Below are positions 33,602 to 43,158 of a DNA stretch of 64,000 nt, piece by piece. The position numbers were made by a program, and so were the translations under genes. The stretch is taken from positions 4,943,001 through 5,007,000 of the forward strand of contig NZ_CP107964.1 in the NCBI RefSeq assembly GCF_041434935.1. Direction: 5' to 3'. The stretch comes from Kitasatospora sp. NBC_00374. Its GTDB lineage: Bacteria > Actinomycetota > Actinomycetes > Streptomycetales > Streptomycetaceae. Numbering within the stretch: position 1 is the stretch's first letter; every line of letters starts with the position of its first letter. Under the pieces are notes generated by a model. That model was not told the DNA's origin. It made no database searches and worked only from the letters and a program-made list of their open reading frames with translations.

Positions 33602-34553
33602 GTAAGTACCTGGTCACCGGTGGCGCCGGTTACGTCGGCGGGGTCGTGGCCGCGCACCTGCTGGAGGCCGGGCACCAGGTCACGGTGCTCGACGACCTGT
33701 CCACCGGCTTCCTCGCCGGGGTGCCCGAGGGCGCGGAGTTCGTCCGGGGCCGGATCCAGGACGCCGCGGACGTGCTCGACCACAGCTTCGACGCGGTGCT
33801 GCACTTCGCCGCCTCCTCCCAGGTCGGCGAGTCGGTCGCGGACCCGGAGAAGTACTGGCGCAACAACGTGGCCGGCTCGCTCGAACTGGTCAGCGCCATG
33901 CGCAAGGCGGGCGTGCGCAAGCTGGTCTTCTCCTCCACCGCCGCCGTCTACGGGGAGCCGGAGTCGGTGCCGATCGCCGAGACCGCCCGCACCGCGCCCA
34001 CCAACACCTACGGCGCCACCAAGCTGGCCGTCGACCACCTGATCACCAGCGAGTGCGCCGCGCACGGCCTGGCCGCCGTCTCGCTGCGCTACTTCAACGT
34101 GGCCGGGGCCTACGGCGCGTACGGCGAGCGGCACGAGCCGGAGTCGCACCTGATCCCGCTGGTCTTCCAGGCCGCGCTCGGTCAGCGTCCGCACATCGCC
34201 GTCTACGGCGAGGACTACCCGACCCCGGACGGCACCTGCATCCGCGACTACATCCACGTCGCCGACCTGGCGGACGCGCACCTGCTGGCGCTGGACGCGG
34301 CCAAGGCCGGCGAGCACCTGATCTGCAACCTCGGCAACGGGGCCGGCTTCTCGGTCCGCGAGGTGATCGAGTCGGTGCGCCGGGTGACGGGCCGTGAGAT
34401 CCCGGTGGTGGTCAGCGAGCGCCGCCCCGGCGACCCGGCCGTCCTGGTCGCCTCCGCCGACCGCGCCCACCAGGCGCTCGGCTGGCAGCCGCGCCGCCCC
34501 GAGCTCGACGACATCGTCGCCGACGCCTGGAACTTCACCCTGGAGAACCGCGT

Positions 34554-34557
<4 letters not shown>
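33598..34557 (+). CDS. galE: UDP-glucose 4-epimerase
   Basis: 319 residues, extended SDR. NAD motif TGGAGYVGG, DDLSTG, active site SSTAAVYGEPE with Y-G-A-T-K (YxxxK), RYFNVAGA, and PDGTCIRDYIHVADLADAH, the strongest GalE signature. Interconverts UDP-Gal and UDP-Glc. ATG 33598 overlaps galT stop by 4 nt and its own stop overlaps galK by 4 nt. Confidence 0.96.
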
Positions 34558-35684
<1,127 letters not shown>

Positions 35685-35747
35685 GCCCGGCCGGTGCGGA
35701 CCGACCCGCCCCGACGAGCGACCGCCCCGACCGACCGCCCCGACCGT

Positions 35748-35790
35748 CGACCGCGCCGCCGCACTCCGCCCGAGTGCGGCGGCGCGGTCG
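35748..35790 (+). terminator. gal operon terminator hairpin
   Basis: Perfect 19-bp stem (35748-35766, 35772-35790) with a 5-nt loop, about 65 nt after galK. Confidence 0.85.
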
Positions 35791-36102
35791 TCCAACTCTC
35801 CTTCCCTTGCCGATGGTTGGTTCGCCGGCGCACCGGCCCCCGCCCGGGCCGCTGCGGCCCCCTCGGCCCGGGTCGGCCGGTCCGGCCCGCCGCAGGGTGC
35901 CCGGCCCGGCCCGGCGGGCGAACGCCCTGGTCGACGGCGGTTCGCCGGTGCGGACGGGTGCGGAGCCCCATCCGCCGCTTGAGCGGACCAAATCCCCACA
36001 GCGTGGCGAAACTTCACCAAACCCCCACCCGTCCGTCCCCGACCCCCGTACGCTGAGTCCGGTGCCGGTGGGGGCCGGGGCCGGAGCAGGGGGGAAGGGA
36101 CG
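35791..36102. other. Remainder of the galK-regulator gap, no gene seen
   Basis: About 310 bases of GC-rich sequence between the gal terminator and the next start. Some frames are open, but only by composition and with no ribosome site. A less GC-rich stretch at about 35983-36025 is the best place for a promoter of the next gene; GGGGGGAAGGGA at about 36090-36100 is its ribosome site. Confidence 0.4.
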
Positions 36103-37074
36103 ATGGGGCGGATTCGCGTCCTGGTGGTCGACAGCCACCGGATCTTCGCCGAGGCACTGGCCGCGGCGCTTGCCGGCGAGCCCGACGTGGACGTCGGTGC
36201 GGCCGGCACCGCGGCGGCGGCCGAACGCGCTCTGGAGCGGGCCGTCACCGAGCACCGCGCCTACGACGTGGTGCTGATCGACGCCGATCTCGGACCGGCC
36301 CCGCAGTCCGCCGCGCCGTCGCCGGCGCACCGTCAGAGTCCGTCCGAACAGGAGCAGTCGGAGTCGCGCAGGGGCCCGTACACGGTGCCGGTGCCGCGCC
36401 GGCCGAGCCTGCTGCCGGCCGCCCGGTCACAGCCGGCGGGCCCGCAGCAGCCCGCCGGACACCAGGGGCCGGCGGCGGTCCGCCCGGTGCCGCAGTTCCA
36501 GCGGGAGCCCACACCGGCCGCCCCCGCCAGGGGCACCGGCGACGGGATCGCACTGCTGGCCAGGGTCTGTCGCAGCCACCCCGAGCTGCGCGCCGTCGTG
36601 CTGGCCGCGCAGGACGACCCCCGCCGGGCCGTCCGGGCCCTGCACGCCGGGGCCAGCGGCTGGGTGGCGAAGGAGAGTTCGCTCGGCACCCTGATGACCG
36701 TGGTCCGGGGGGTGCTGCGGGACGAGACGTTCCTGCCGCCCGCCCTGCTCACCGGTGTGGTCCGGGAGTTGACCTCGGCCCGGCGGGACCGTTCGGAGAG
36801 CGAGCGGCTGGTCGCGGCGCTCACCCCGCGGGAGGAGGAGGTGCTGCGCTGCATGGTGGCCGGCCTCGGCCGCCAGGCGGTCGCCGAGCGGCTGTACCTC
36901 TCGCCGCACACCGTCCGGACGCATATGCAGAACGTCCTCGGCAAGTTGGGGGTGCACTCCACCCTCGCGGCCGTCGCGGTGGCGCGGCGGGCGGGGATCT
37001 CGCCGGCCGAGCCGCCGCCCCCGTCGCTACCCGCTCACACCGTCGCCTCGACCACAGGCCCCGGCGCCGGCTGA
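36103..37074 (+). CDS. LuxR-type response regulator with a long insert in the receiver domain
   Basis: 323 residues. The receiver begins VLVVDSHRIFAEALA (Asp10) and has the phospho-acceptor Asp60 in VVLIDADLG, but the fold is then interrupted by ~80 Pro/Gln/Ser/Arg-rich residues (about 65-145). It resumes with LARVCRSHPELRAVVLAAQDD and the conserved Lys190 in GWVAKES. A LuxR HTH (LTPREEEVLRCMVAGLG; LSPHTVRTHMQNVLGKLGV) occupies about 240-305, with a Pro-rich tail. Its helices resemble the regulator at 31538-32236, suggesting paralogues bracketing the gal operon. No kinase is adjacent. It probably acts alone or with a distant kinase. Confidence 0.88.
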   Translation: MGRIRVLVVDSHRIFAEALAAALAGEPDVDVGAAGTAAAAERALERAVTEHRAYDVVLIDADLGPAPQSAAPSPAHRQSPSEQEQSESRRGPYTVPVPRRPSLLPAARSQPAGPQQPAGHQGPAAVRPVPQFQREPTPAAPARGTGDGIALLARVCRSHPELRAVVLAAQDDPRRAVRALHAGASGWVAKESSLGTLMTVVRGVLRDETFLPPALLTGVVRELTSARRDRSESERLVAALTPREEEVLRCMVAGLGRQAVAERLYLSPHTVRTHMQNVLGKLGVHSTLAAVAVARRAGISPAEPPPPSLPAHTVASTTGPGAG

Positions 37075-37131
37075 CCAGCCCCCGCCACACCCAGATACCG
37101 ACTCCGTCAGGTCAGGGAAACCGGAGGACAG

Positions 37132-38676
37132 ATGTCGCCGCACAGCAATGCCGCACGCCTGGATCCATTCACCATGCGCATTCCACGGCAAGTTGACAGC
37201 TCGACGGGTCTGCGGACCCTGGTGATCGGAGCCGGCGCGGCCGGCTCCGCGCTGGTCCGTGACCTGGGCCGGACCCCGGAGTTCGGGCTCGCCCCGGTCG
37301 GCGTGCTGGACGACGACCCGGCCAAGGCCGGTCTGGAGATCGACGGTGTGGCGGTCCTCGGCAGGCTGGCCGACCTGACCGAACTGGCCGTGAAGCACCG
37401 GGCGCAGGTGGTGGTGCTGGCCATCCCCGGCCTGCCCCACCGCAAGGTCCGGGCGCTCGCGACCGCGGCGGCGGCGGCCGGGGTCGCGGTCCGCTACCTG
37501 CCGTCCTTCCTGTCCGCCCTGCGCCGGGAGGTGGTCGGATCGGATCTGCGCAGTCTGGACGTGAACAAGCTGATCGGCCGGGCCGAACTGCACGTGGTGT
37601 CGCCGGACGTCCGGGCGGTGATCGAGGGCCGCCGGGTGCTGGTGACCGGCGCCGGCGGCTCCATCGGCAGTGAACTCTGCCGTCAGGTCAACGCCTTCGG
37701 GCCGGCCGAGCTCTACATGCTGGACCACGACGAGTCGAACCTGCACCGGCTCCAGCTGGAGATCTGGGGCGAGGCCCTGCTCACCGACGACTCGCTGGTG
37801 ATCGCGGACATCCGGGACCGGCCGCGGATCCAGCAGATATTCCGCGACCTCAAGCCCGAGGTGGTGTTCCACGCGGCCGCGCACAAGCACCTGCCGCTGC
37901 TGGAGCGCCATCCCTCCGAGGCGGTGAAGTCCAATGTGCTCGGTACCGACAACCTGGTGGAGGCGGCGCTGGCCACCGGCGTGGAGCGGTTCGTCCTGAT
38001 CTCCACCGACAAGGCCGCCGACCCGACCTCCGTGCTCGGCGCCAGCAAGCGGCTGGCCGAGCTGATCGTGCAGGCCAACGCGCGGGACGCGCGCAACCTG
38101 GGGACGGGGGTGTTCACCGCCGTCCGGTTCGGCAACGTGCTCGGCTCCCGCGGTTCGCTGCTGTCCGTGCTGGCCGAGCAGTTCCGCAGCGGCGGTCCGG
38201 TCACCGTCACCCACCCGGACGTCACCCGGTTCTTCATGACCATCGAGGAGGCGGTCGGGCTGGTCCTGGAGGCCGGCCGGATGGCCGAGGGCGGCGAGGT
38301 GTTCGTCCTGGACATGGGCGAGCCGGTACGGATCGTCGACCTGGTGCACAACTTCGCCCGGCAGGTGCAGATGGGCGCGGACGAGGTGGAGATCCGCTAC
38401 ACCGGCCTGCGGGCGGGGGAGAAGCTGAACGAGGCGCTGTTCTCCGAGCGCGAGGAACGGCTGCCGACGGCGCACAGCCGGATCTACGCCACGGTGGCCG
38501 AGCACTCGGCCGTGCCGGAGGACCTGGCCGGAGGGCTGACCGGTCTGTACGAGGCCGCGGCGGACAACTCCGACATCGAGGTCCGCCGCCGGCTGGCCGA
38601 GCTGCTGCCCGGGTACCGCACCCCCGAGGTCGAGGCGGTACCGGCGCTGAGCAGCCCGTACCCGGACGGTTTCTGA
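37132..38676 (+). CDS. CapD/FlaA1-like nucleotide-sugar dehydratase, soluble form
   Basis: 514 residues. N-terminal CoA-binding-like Rossmann domain (LRTLVIGAGAAGSALVRDLG; GVLDDDPAKAG) then the Polysacc_synt_2 SDR domain (VLVTGAGGSIGSELCRQV, HAAAHKHLPLLE, STDKAADPTSVLGASKR, VRFGNVLGSRGSL). The four N-terminal TM helices usual in CapD/WbpM are missing. Members are mostly UDP-GlcNAc 4,6-dehydratases or epimerases making deoxy/amino sugars for glycans. The active-site position that is Met or Tyr four residues before Lys in characterised members reads Leu here (V-L-G-A-S-K). ATG 37132 is about 57 nt after the preceding regulator, so co-transcription is possible. Confidence 0.85.
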   Translation: MSPHSNAARLDPFTMRIPRQVDSSTGLRTLVIGAGAAGSALVRDLGRTPEFGLAPVGVLDDDPAKAGLEIDGVAVLGRLADLTELAVKHRAQVVVLAIPGLPHRKVRALATAAAAAGVAVRYLPSFLSALRREVVGSDLRSLDVNKLIGRAELHVVSPDVRAVIEGRRVLVTGAGGSIGSELCRQVNAFGPAELYMLDHDESNLHRLQLEIWGEALLTDDSLVIADIRDRPRIQQIFRDLKPEVVFHAAAHKHLPLLERHPSEAVKSNVLGTDNLVEAALATGVERFVLISTDKAADPTSVLGASKRLAELIVQANARDARNLGTGVFTAVRFGNVLGSRGSLLSVLAEQFRSGGPVTVTHPDVTRFFMTIEEAVGLVLEAGRMAEGGEVFVLDMGEPVRIVDLVHNFARQVQMGADEVEIRYTGLRAGEKLNEALFSEREERLPTAHSRIYATVAEHSAVPEDLAGGLTGLYEAAADNSDIEVRRRLAELLPGYRTPEVEAVPALSSPYPDGF

Positions 38677-38704
38677 CCCGGCCCCCGGGTGGTGTGCGCC
38701 AAGG

Positions 38705-38728
38705 GGGCGCCGGGACGGCCCGGCGCCC
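38705..38728. terminator. Hairpin between convergent dehydratase and tamR genes
   Basis: Perfect 10-bp stem (38705-38714, 38719-38728), ACGG loop. Confidence 0.75.
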
Positions 38729-38750
38729 TGGGACGGTGCGGGGTGGTGGC

Positions 38751-39245
38751 TCAGCCGGCCTGGTCGAAGGGGGCGGTGAGCTGTCGCAGGAGGGCGGCGA
38801 GCTCGCCCTGCTGGCCGGCGCTGAGCTGGGCGAGCAGTTCGCGTTCGTGGGCGAGCAGCCCGGCGAGGGCCTGGTCGGCCTTGTCGCGGCCGTCGCCGGT
38901 CAGCCGGACCAGCACGCCGCGCCGGTCGTCCGGGTCGGGCAGTCGCTTGACCAGGCCCTTGCCGGTCAGACGGTCGATCCGGTTGGTCATGGTGCCGGAG
39001 GTGACCAGGGTCTGGGTGAGCAGCTGGCCGGGGGAGAGCTGGTAGGGGGAGCCGGCCCGTCGAAGGGCCGTCAGGACGTCGAACTCCCAGGGCTCCAGCC
39101 CGTGCTCGGCGAACGCGATCCGGCGGGCGCGGTCCAGGTGCCGGGCGAGCCGGCTGACCCGGCTGAGCACTTCGAGCGGCTCCACGTCGAGGTCGGGGCG
39201 CTCGCGGCGCCATGCTGCGACCAGCCGGTCGACCTCGTCCTCCAT
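38751..39245 (-). CDS. tamR: MarR-family regulator, TamR type
   Basis: 164 residues, winged-helix MarR dimer. LEPWEFDVLTALRRAG and TSGTMTNRIDRLTGKGLVKRLPDPDDRRGVLVRLT form the HTH and wing. It is divergent from tam, with two palindromes in between, the arrangement of TamR in S. coelicolor, which is described as responding to trans-aconitate and related citric acid cycle metabolites during oxidative stress. ATG 39245. A TTCACA/TACACT pair (16-nt spacer) on the minus strand fits its promoter. Confidence 0.9.
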   Translation of the reverse strand: MEDEVDRLVAAWRRERPDLDVEPLEVLSRVSRLARHLDRARRIAFAEHGLEPWEFDVLTALRRAGSPYQLSPGQLLTQTLVTSGTMTNRIDRLTGKGLVKRLPDPDDRRGVLVRLTGDGRDKADQALAGLLAHERELLAQLSAGQQGELAALLRQLTAPFDQAG

Positions 39246-39281
39246 GACGATCAGTGTATCGGTGGTTGTGTCGATGTGAAG

Positions 39282-39299
39282 TCTCTTGACATCAAGAGA
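39282..39299. promoter_or_regulatory. TamR operator 1
   Basis: Perfect palindrome TCTCTTGA-CA-TCAAGAGA. It contains TTGACA (39286-39291), a match to a -35 for tam. Confidence 0.75.
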
Positions 39300-39323
39300 T
39301 AACAAAAGGCAGCCTTGAGTGGA

Positions 39324-39341
39324 TATCTTGATGTCGAGATA
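39324..39341. promoter_or_regulatory. TamR operator 2
   Basis: Near-perfect palindrome TATCTTGA-TG-TCGAGATA (one mismatched pair), centred 42 bp from operator 1, i.e. four helical turns on the same DNA face, and 16 nt before the tam start. Confidence 0.75.
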
Positions 39342-39356
39342 CTTAGCGAGGAAGCC

Positions 39357-40139
39357 ATGCCCACCTGGGACCCCGACCAGTACCTGCGCTTCGCCGACCA
39401 CCGCACCAGGCCGCTGGGCGAGCTGCTCGCCCGGGTGCCCGAGCTCCCGGCCGCCCCCACCGTGCTGGACATCGGCTGCGGCCCGGGCAACTCCACCGCC
39501 GTCCTGCGCGAGCGGTGGCCCGACGCCGACCTCACCGGCATCGACAGCTCGGCCGAGATGCTCGCCACCGCCCGCTCCGCCGAGGGCGAGCCGAGCGCCG
39601 CGTACCTGCTCGCGGACGCGACGCACTACGACCCCGCGCCGGCCGCGCCCGACCTGATCGCCACCAACGCCACCCTGCAGTGGATCGAGGGACATCTGGC
39701 CCTGCTGCCCCGCTGGGCCCGGGCGCTGCGGCCTGGCGGCGTGATCGCGCTCCAGGTGCCGAGCAACTTCGACCAGCCCAGCCACACCCTGCTCGACGAG
39801 CTCCGCCGCGGCCCGCGCTGGCGCGCCCGCCTCGGCGACCTCCGGCTCCGCCCGGACATGCCCGAGCCCGACGCGTACCTGCACACCCTGCTGGCGGCCG
39901 ACTGCGCCGCCGACGTCTGGGAGACCACCTACCGCACCCTGCTGCCGGGCACCGACCCGGTGCTGGAGTGGATGAAGGGCACCGGGCTGCGGCCCGTGCT
40001 CGGGCACCTCGCCGACCCGGCCGAGCGGGAGTCCTTCCTCGCCGAGTACGGCGCCCTGCTGCGCGAGGCGTACCCGACCGGTCCGCACGGCACGGTCTTC
40101 CCGTTCCACCGGGTCTTCGCCGTCGGCGTGCGCCGCTGA
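39357..40139 (+). CDS. tam: Trans-aconitate 2-methyltransferase
   Basis: 260 residues, SAM methyltransferase. WDPDQYLRFADHRTRPLGELL is the family N-terminus; motif I is VLDIGCGPGNST; NATLQWIEGH and LQVPSNFDQPSH are typical of Tam. It methylates trans-aconitate, which otherwise inhibits aconitase. ATG 39357 follows GCGAGGA. Expression is probably gated by TamR through the two operators. Confidence 0.93.
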   Translation: MPTWDPDQYLRFADHRTRPLGELLARVPELPAAPTVLDIGCGPGNSTAVLRERWPDADLTGIDSSAEMLATARSAEGEPSAAYLLADATHYDPAPAAPDLIATNATLQWIEGHLALLPRWARALRPGGVIALQVPSNFDQPSHTLLDELRRGPRWRARLGDLRLRPDMPEPDAYLHTLLAADCAADVWETTYRTLLPGTDPVLEWMKGTGLRPVLGHLADPAERESFLAEYGALLREAYPTGPHGTVFPFHRVFAVGVRR

Positions 40140-40177
40140 CCCGCGGGCCCCGCGGCACCGCAGGCCCGGGGACGGGC

Positions 40178-41029
40178 TCAGGACGAGCCGGGCATCGCCG
40201 GGTGCCGGCCGAGCAGGGCCACCCCGGCCACGACGGCGACCAGGCCGATCACCTGCCCGGCCACCGCCGCGGGGGTGGTCCGCACCTGGTCGCCGAGGAA
40301 GCCGACCGCGCAGGCGATCCCGGTCAGCGGCTGGGCCGCGGTCAGCGCGGGCAGCGACATCCGCAGCGGCGCCGCCTCGAAGGCGGACTGCACCAGCAGC
40401 AGGCCGACCACGCCGATCACCACCACGGTGTACGGCTGCCAGGTGGCGAGCACGGCCCCCAGGCCGTCGACGTCCAGCTTCTCGGCGACCGAGCGGGTGA
40501 GTGCGTCCTGCAGGCCGTAGAGCAGGCCCGCGGCGAGGGCCAGCAGGGTGGCCTCCTCCAGCAGCGGCAGCCGCCTGGCCACGCCGACCAGCAGCAGGGC
40601 CAGCCCGGCGACGATCCCGAAGACCAGCCAGTAGCGCAGCTGGCTCTCCGGCGGCTCGCCGCCCTGTGGTCGCCCGGCGGCGATGAACGTGGTGACCCCG
40701 ACCGCGATCAGCACCACCCCGCCCCAGCCGGAGCGGCCCAGGGACTGCCCGGTGAGCACCCGGGCCAGCAGCATCGCGAACACCAGGCTGGTCGCCAGCA
40801 GCGGCTCCACCAGCGAGACCTCGCCGTTGTCCAGGGCGAGCGCGCTCAGCACCTGGCCGCCGATCATGAACCCGATGCCGAGCAGCCAGTCCGGCATCCG
40901 CATCAGGTCGAGCAGCAGGCGCCAGTGCAGCAGATCGTCACGTGGGGCGCGCTGCGCCGCGTGCTGCTGGAGCACGAACCCGAGTCCGAGGCAGCATGCG
41001 GCGCTGATCGCCAGGAGGAAGACCGCCAA
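40178..41029 (-). CDS. DMT/EamA-like multi-TM permease
   Basis: 283 residues, about ten hydrophobic segments with an internal repeat as in DMT transporters (LLAISAACCLGLGFVLQQHAA; SLVEPLLATSLVFAMLLARVL; PLTGIACAVGFLGDQV). Substrate unknown. TTG 41029 is forced because an in-frame stop lies two codons upstream; GGGGAG precedes it. It is third in a leftward run desaturase-TetR-DMT and starts 25 nt after the TetR gene. Confidence 0.82.
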   Translation of the reverse strand: MAVFLLAISAACCLGLGFVLQQHAAQRAPRDDLLHWRLLLDLMRMPDWLLGIGFMIGGQVLSALALDNGEVSLVEPLLATSLVFAMLLARVLTGQSLGRSGWGGVVLIAVGVTTFIAAGRPQGGEPPESQLRYWLVFGIVAGLALLLVGVARRLPLLEEATLLALAAGLLYGLQDALTRSVAEKLDVDGLGAVLATWQPYTVVVIGVVGLLLVQSAFEAAPLRMSLPALTAAQPLTGIACAVGFLGDQVRTTPAAVAGQVIGLVAVVAGVALLGRHPAMPGSS

Positions 41030-41054
41030 CGGTCACCATCTCCCCAGGGCCCGT

Positions 41055-41786
41055 TCAGCCCTTTCGGTCGCCCACCAGCTTGGGATGCCGCTCCAGGCCC
41101 TCCAGCCCGTGCCAGGCGAGGTTGACGAGATGCGCCGCCACCTCGGCCTTCTGCGGCTTGCGCACTTCCAGCCACCACTGGCCGGTGAGTGCCACCATGC
41201 CGACCAGCATCTGCGAGTACATCGGTGCCAGTCGGGCGTCGAAGCCCCGGGACTTGAACTCCAGGCCCAGGATGTCCTCCACCTGGACGGCGATGTCACT
41301 GATCAGCGACGCGAAGCTGCCGGTGGACTGGGCCACCGGGGAGTCCCGGACGAGGATCTTGAAGCCGTCGGTGGAGGTGTCGATGTAGTCCATCAGCGCG
41401 AACGCCGCCTGTTCCAGCAGCTCGCGCGAGTGCCCGCCGGTGAGCGCCCCGGTGACCATGTCCAGCAGCAGCTGCATCTCGCGGTCGACGACGACCGCGT
41501 ACAGCCCCTCCTTGCCGCCGAAGTGCTCGTACACCACCGGCTTGGACACCCCGGCGCGCTCGGCGATCTCCTCCACCGAGGTGCCGTCGTACCCGCGCTC
41601 GGCGAAGACCGACCGGCCGATCTCCAGCAGCTGCTCGCGCCGCTGCTTCCCGGTCATCCGGACCCGCCCACGGGTCTTCGCGCCGCGGGCCGGCGCCGTG
41701 GAGCGCGTACGGGCGGGCGCCGGGCCACCGTCCTCTGTCCGCGAGGTTCGATGGTCGGCCGCGCTGTCTCCGTTGCTCCCGTTCAC
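41055..41786 (-). CDS. TetR-family regulator, likely of the adjacent desaturase
   Basis: 243 residues. A disordered, Ala/Arg/Thr-rich N-terminus of ~45 residues precedes the HTH (RREQLLEIGRSVFAERGYDG, TSVEEIAERAGVSKPVVYEHF). The ligand domain includes ILVRDSPVAQSTGSFASLIS and GQWWLEVRKPQ. Lying 26 nt downstream of an acyl desaturase and near a large palindrome, it probably senses acyl-CoA, by analogy with TetR regulators of unsaturated fatty acid synthesis such as DesT. GTG 41786 fits the domain; an ATG at 41816 inside the desaturase end is an alternative. Confidence 0.87.
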   Translation of the reverse strand: MNGSNGDSAADHRTSRTEDGGPAPARTRSTAPARGAKTRGRVRMTGKQRREQLLEIGRSVFAERGYDGTSVEEIAERAGVSKPVVYEHFGGKEGLYAVVVDREMQLLLDMVTGALTGGHSRELLEQAAFALMDYIDTSTDGFKILVRDSPVAQSTGSFASLISDIAVQVEDILGLEFKSRGFDARLAPMYSQMLVGMVALTGQWWLEVRKPQKAEVAAHLVNLAWHGLEGLERHPKLVGDRKG

Positions 41787-41812
41787 CCCTACATCATGCT
41801 TCAGCGCACGCC

Positions 41813-42775
41813 TCATGCGGTGCGGCGGGCGGCGATCCGCTCCCTGCTGGGCCACCGGACGTCCTTCGCCCAGCCGGCCTGCTCGAACCAGCGGATCAGC
41901 CGGGCCGAGGAGTCGATCTGGCCGCGCAGCACACCGTGCCGGGCGGAGGTCGGGTCGGCGTGGTGCAGGTTGTGCCAGGACTCGCCGCAGGAGAGCACGG
42001 CCAGCCACCAGACGTTGCCGGACCGGTCGCGGGACTTGAAGGGGCGCGCGCCGATCGCGTGACAGATCGAGTTGATCGACCAGGTGACGTGGTGCAGGAC
42101 CGCGATCCGGACCAGGGTGCCCCAGAAGAACGCGGTCAGCGCGCCCTGCCAGGAGAGCGTGGCCAGCCCGCCGATCAGCGGCGGCAGCAGCATCGAGATC
42201 AGCGTCCAGAGCCAGAACAGCCGGGAGATCCGCCGGATGTCCGGGTCGTTGACCAGGTCGGGCGCGTACTTGTGCTGCGGGGTCTGCTCCTCGTCGAAGA
42301 GCCAGCCCATGTGCGCCCACCACAGGCCCTTGAGCAGGGCGGGCACGCTCTCGCCGTAGCGCCACGGGGAGTGCGGGTCGCCCTCCTTGTCGCTGAACCG
42401 GTGGTGCTTGCGGTGGTCGGCCACCCAGCGCACCAGCGGGCCCTCGACGGCCAGGCTGCCGGCGATCGCCACGGCGATCCGCAGGGCCCGGTTGGCCTTG
42501 AACGAGCCGTGGGTGAAGTAGCGGTGGTAGCCGATGGTGATGCCGTGACAGGTGAGGAAGTACATCACCGTCGCGATGGTCAGATCGAGCCAGCCGAGTC
42601 CCCATCCCCAGGCCACCGGCACGGCGGCGACCACGGCGAGGAAGGGCACCGCGATGAAGAGCCCTATGGTGACGCGCTCGGCGAGTCCCTGCCGATCGCC
42701 GCTCATGGTGGCGTTCAACGGTACGAGGGCGGGGTCCGCGGCCTGCGGGCGCGCTTCGTCGGCCTGAATGGTCAT
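41813..42775 (-). CDS. Acyl-CoA/fatty acid desaturase (delta-9 type)
   Basis: 320 residues, membrane di-iron desaturase. The three histidine boxes are intact: HRYFTH, HRKHH and HNLHH, with TM pairs between them (IGLFIAVPFLAVVAAV; ALTAFFWGTLVRIAVL). It introduces a cis double bond into acyl chains and needs an electron donor, which is not in the window. ATG 42775. The gene heads a leftward operon with TetR and DMT genes, and its promoter carries a 35-bp palindrome. Confidence 0.94.
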   Translation of the reverse strand: MTIQADEARPQAADPALVPLNATMSGDRQGLAERVTIGLFIAVPFLAVVAAVPVAWGWGLGWLDLTIATVMYFLTCHGITIGYHRYFTHGSFKANRALRIAVAIAGSLAVEGPLVRWVADHRKHHRFSDKEGDPHSPWRYGESVPALLKGLWWAHMGWLFDEEQTPQHKYAPDLVNDPDIRRISRLFWLWTLISMLLPPLIGGLATLSWQGALTAFFWGTLVRIAVLHHVTWSINSICHAIGARPFKSRDRSGNVWWLAVLSCGESWHNLHHADPTSARHGVLRGQIDSSARLIRWFEQAGWAKDVRWPSRERIAARRTA

Positions 42776-42801
42776 GACGGTCCTTGGGGGGGCGAAGCCG
42801 G

Positions 42802-42836
42802 TACCTACGTAGCCGTAACTTACGGCATCGTAGGTA
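42802..42836. promoter_or_regulatory. Palindromic operator upstream of the desaturase
   Basis: TACCTACG-TAG-CCGTAA-C-TTACGG-CAT-CGTAGGTA: 17-bp arms about a central C, mismatched only in the middle triplets. On the minus strand it contains TACGAT (42832-42827), a plausible -10, so a bound repressor would block the promoter. The likely binder is the TetR protein two genes on. Confidence 0.75.
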
Positions 42837-42942
42837 ATGCGGCCTCCGAAGGGAAGACGTGTCGCACCCGCCCTGGACCCGTGGCGGGGAACCGCCATAG
42901 TGGTGGAGCTGAGGCCGTGAAACCCGTAGGGTGTGCTTGCCA

Positions 42943-43017
42943 TCCCCGGTTGCTCTGCTGGCACGGGCGCCCAGACTTTGAATCTGGTCTTCGCAGGTTC
43001 GATTCCTGCCCGGGGAG
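42943..43017 (+). tRNA. tRNA-Gln(TTG)
   Basis: 75-nt cloverleaf. Acceptor TCCCCGG pairs with CCGGGGA, starting with the U-A pair typical of tRNA-Gln. Anticodon stem CCAGA/TCTGG, loop CTTTGAA, anticodon TTG (codon CAA). T-arm GGTTCGATTCC. TAGGGT at 42927-42932 may be the -10. Confidence 0.94.
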
Positions 43018-43158
43018 CCCTCCTCCCCTCGCGCACCGGCGCCGCGGGCGCTCGCCCGTTCGGCTCCCGGTTATCCTCTGACCTGCCGGGCCGCGGCTGT
43101 GCGGGTCGAACCCGGCAGACTTTCTCCCTCACCGTGAACCGACCGAGGAGCCTCCCGC

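Noticed and set aside
41787..41816. ATG 41816 as the TetR start
   Set aside because: It would extend translation into the end of the desaturase gene and add residues outside the TetR fold; GTG 41786 is preferred but not certain.
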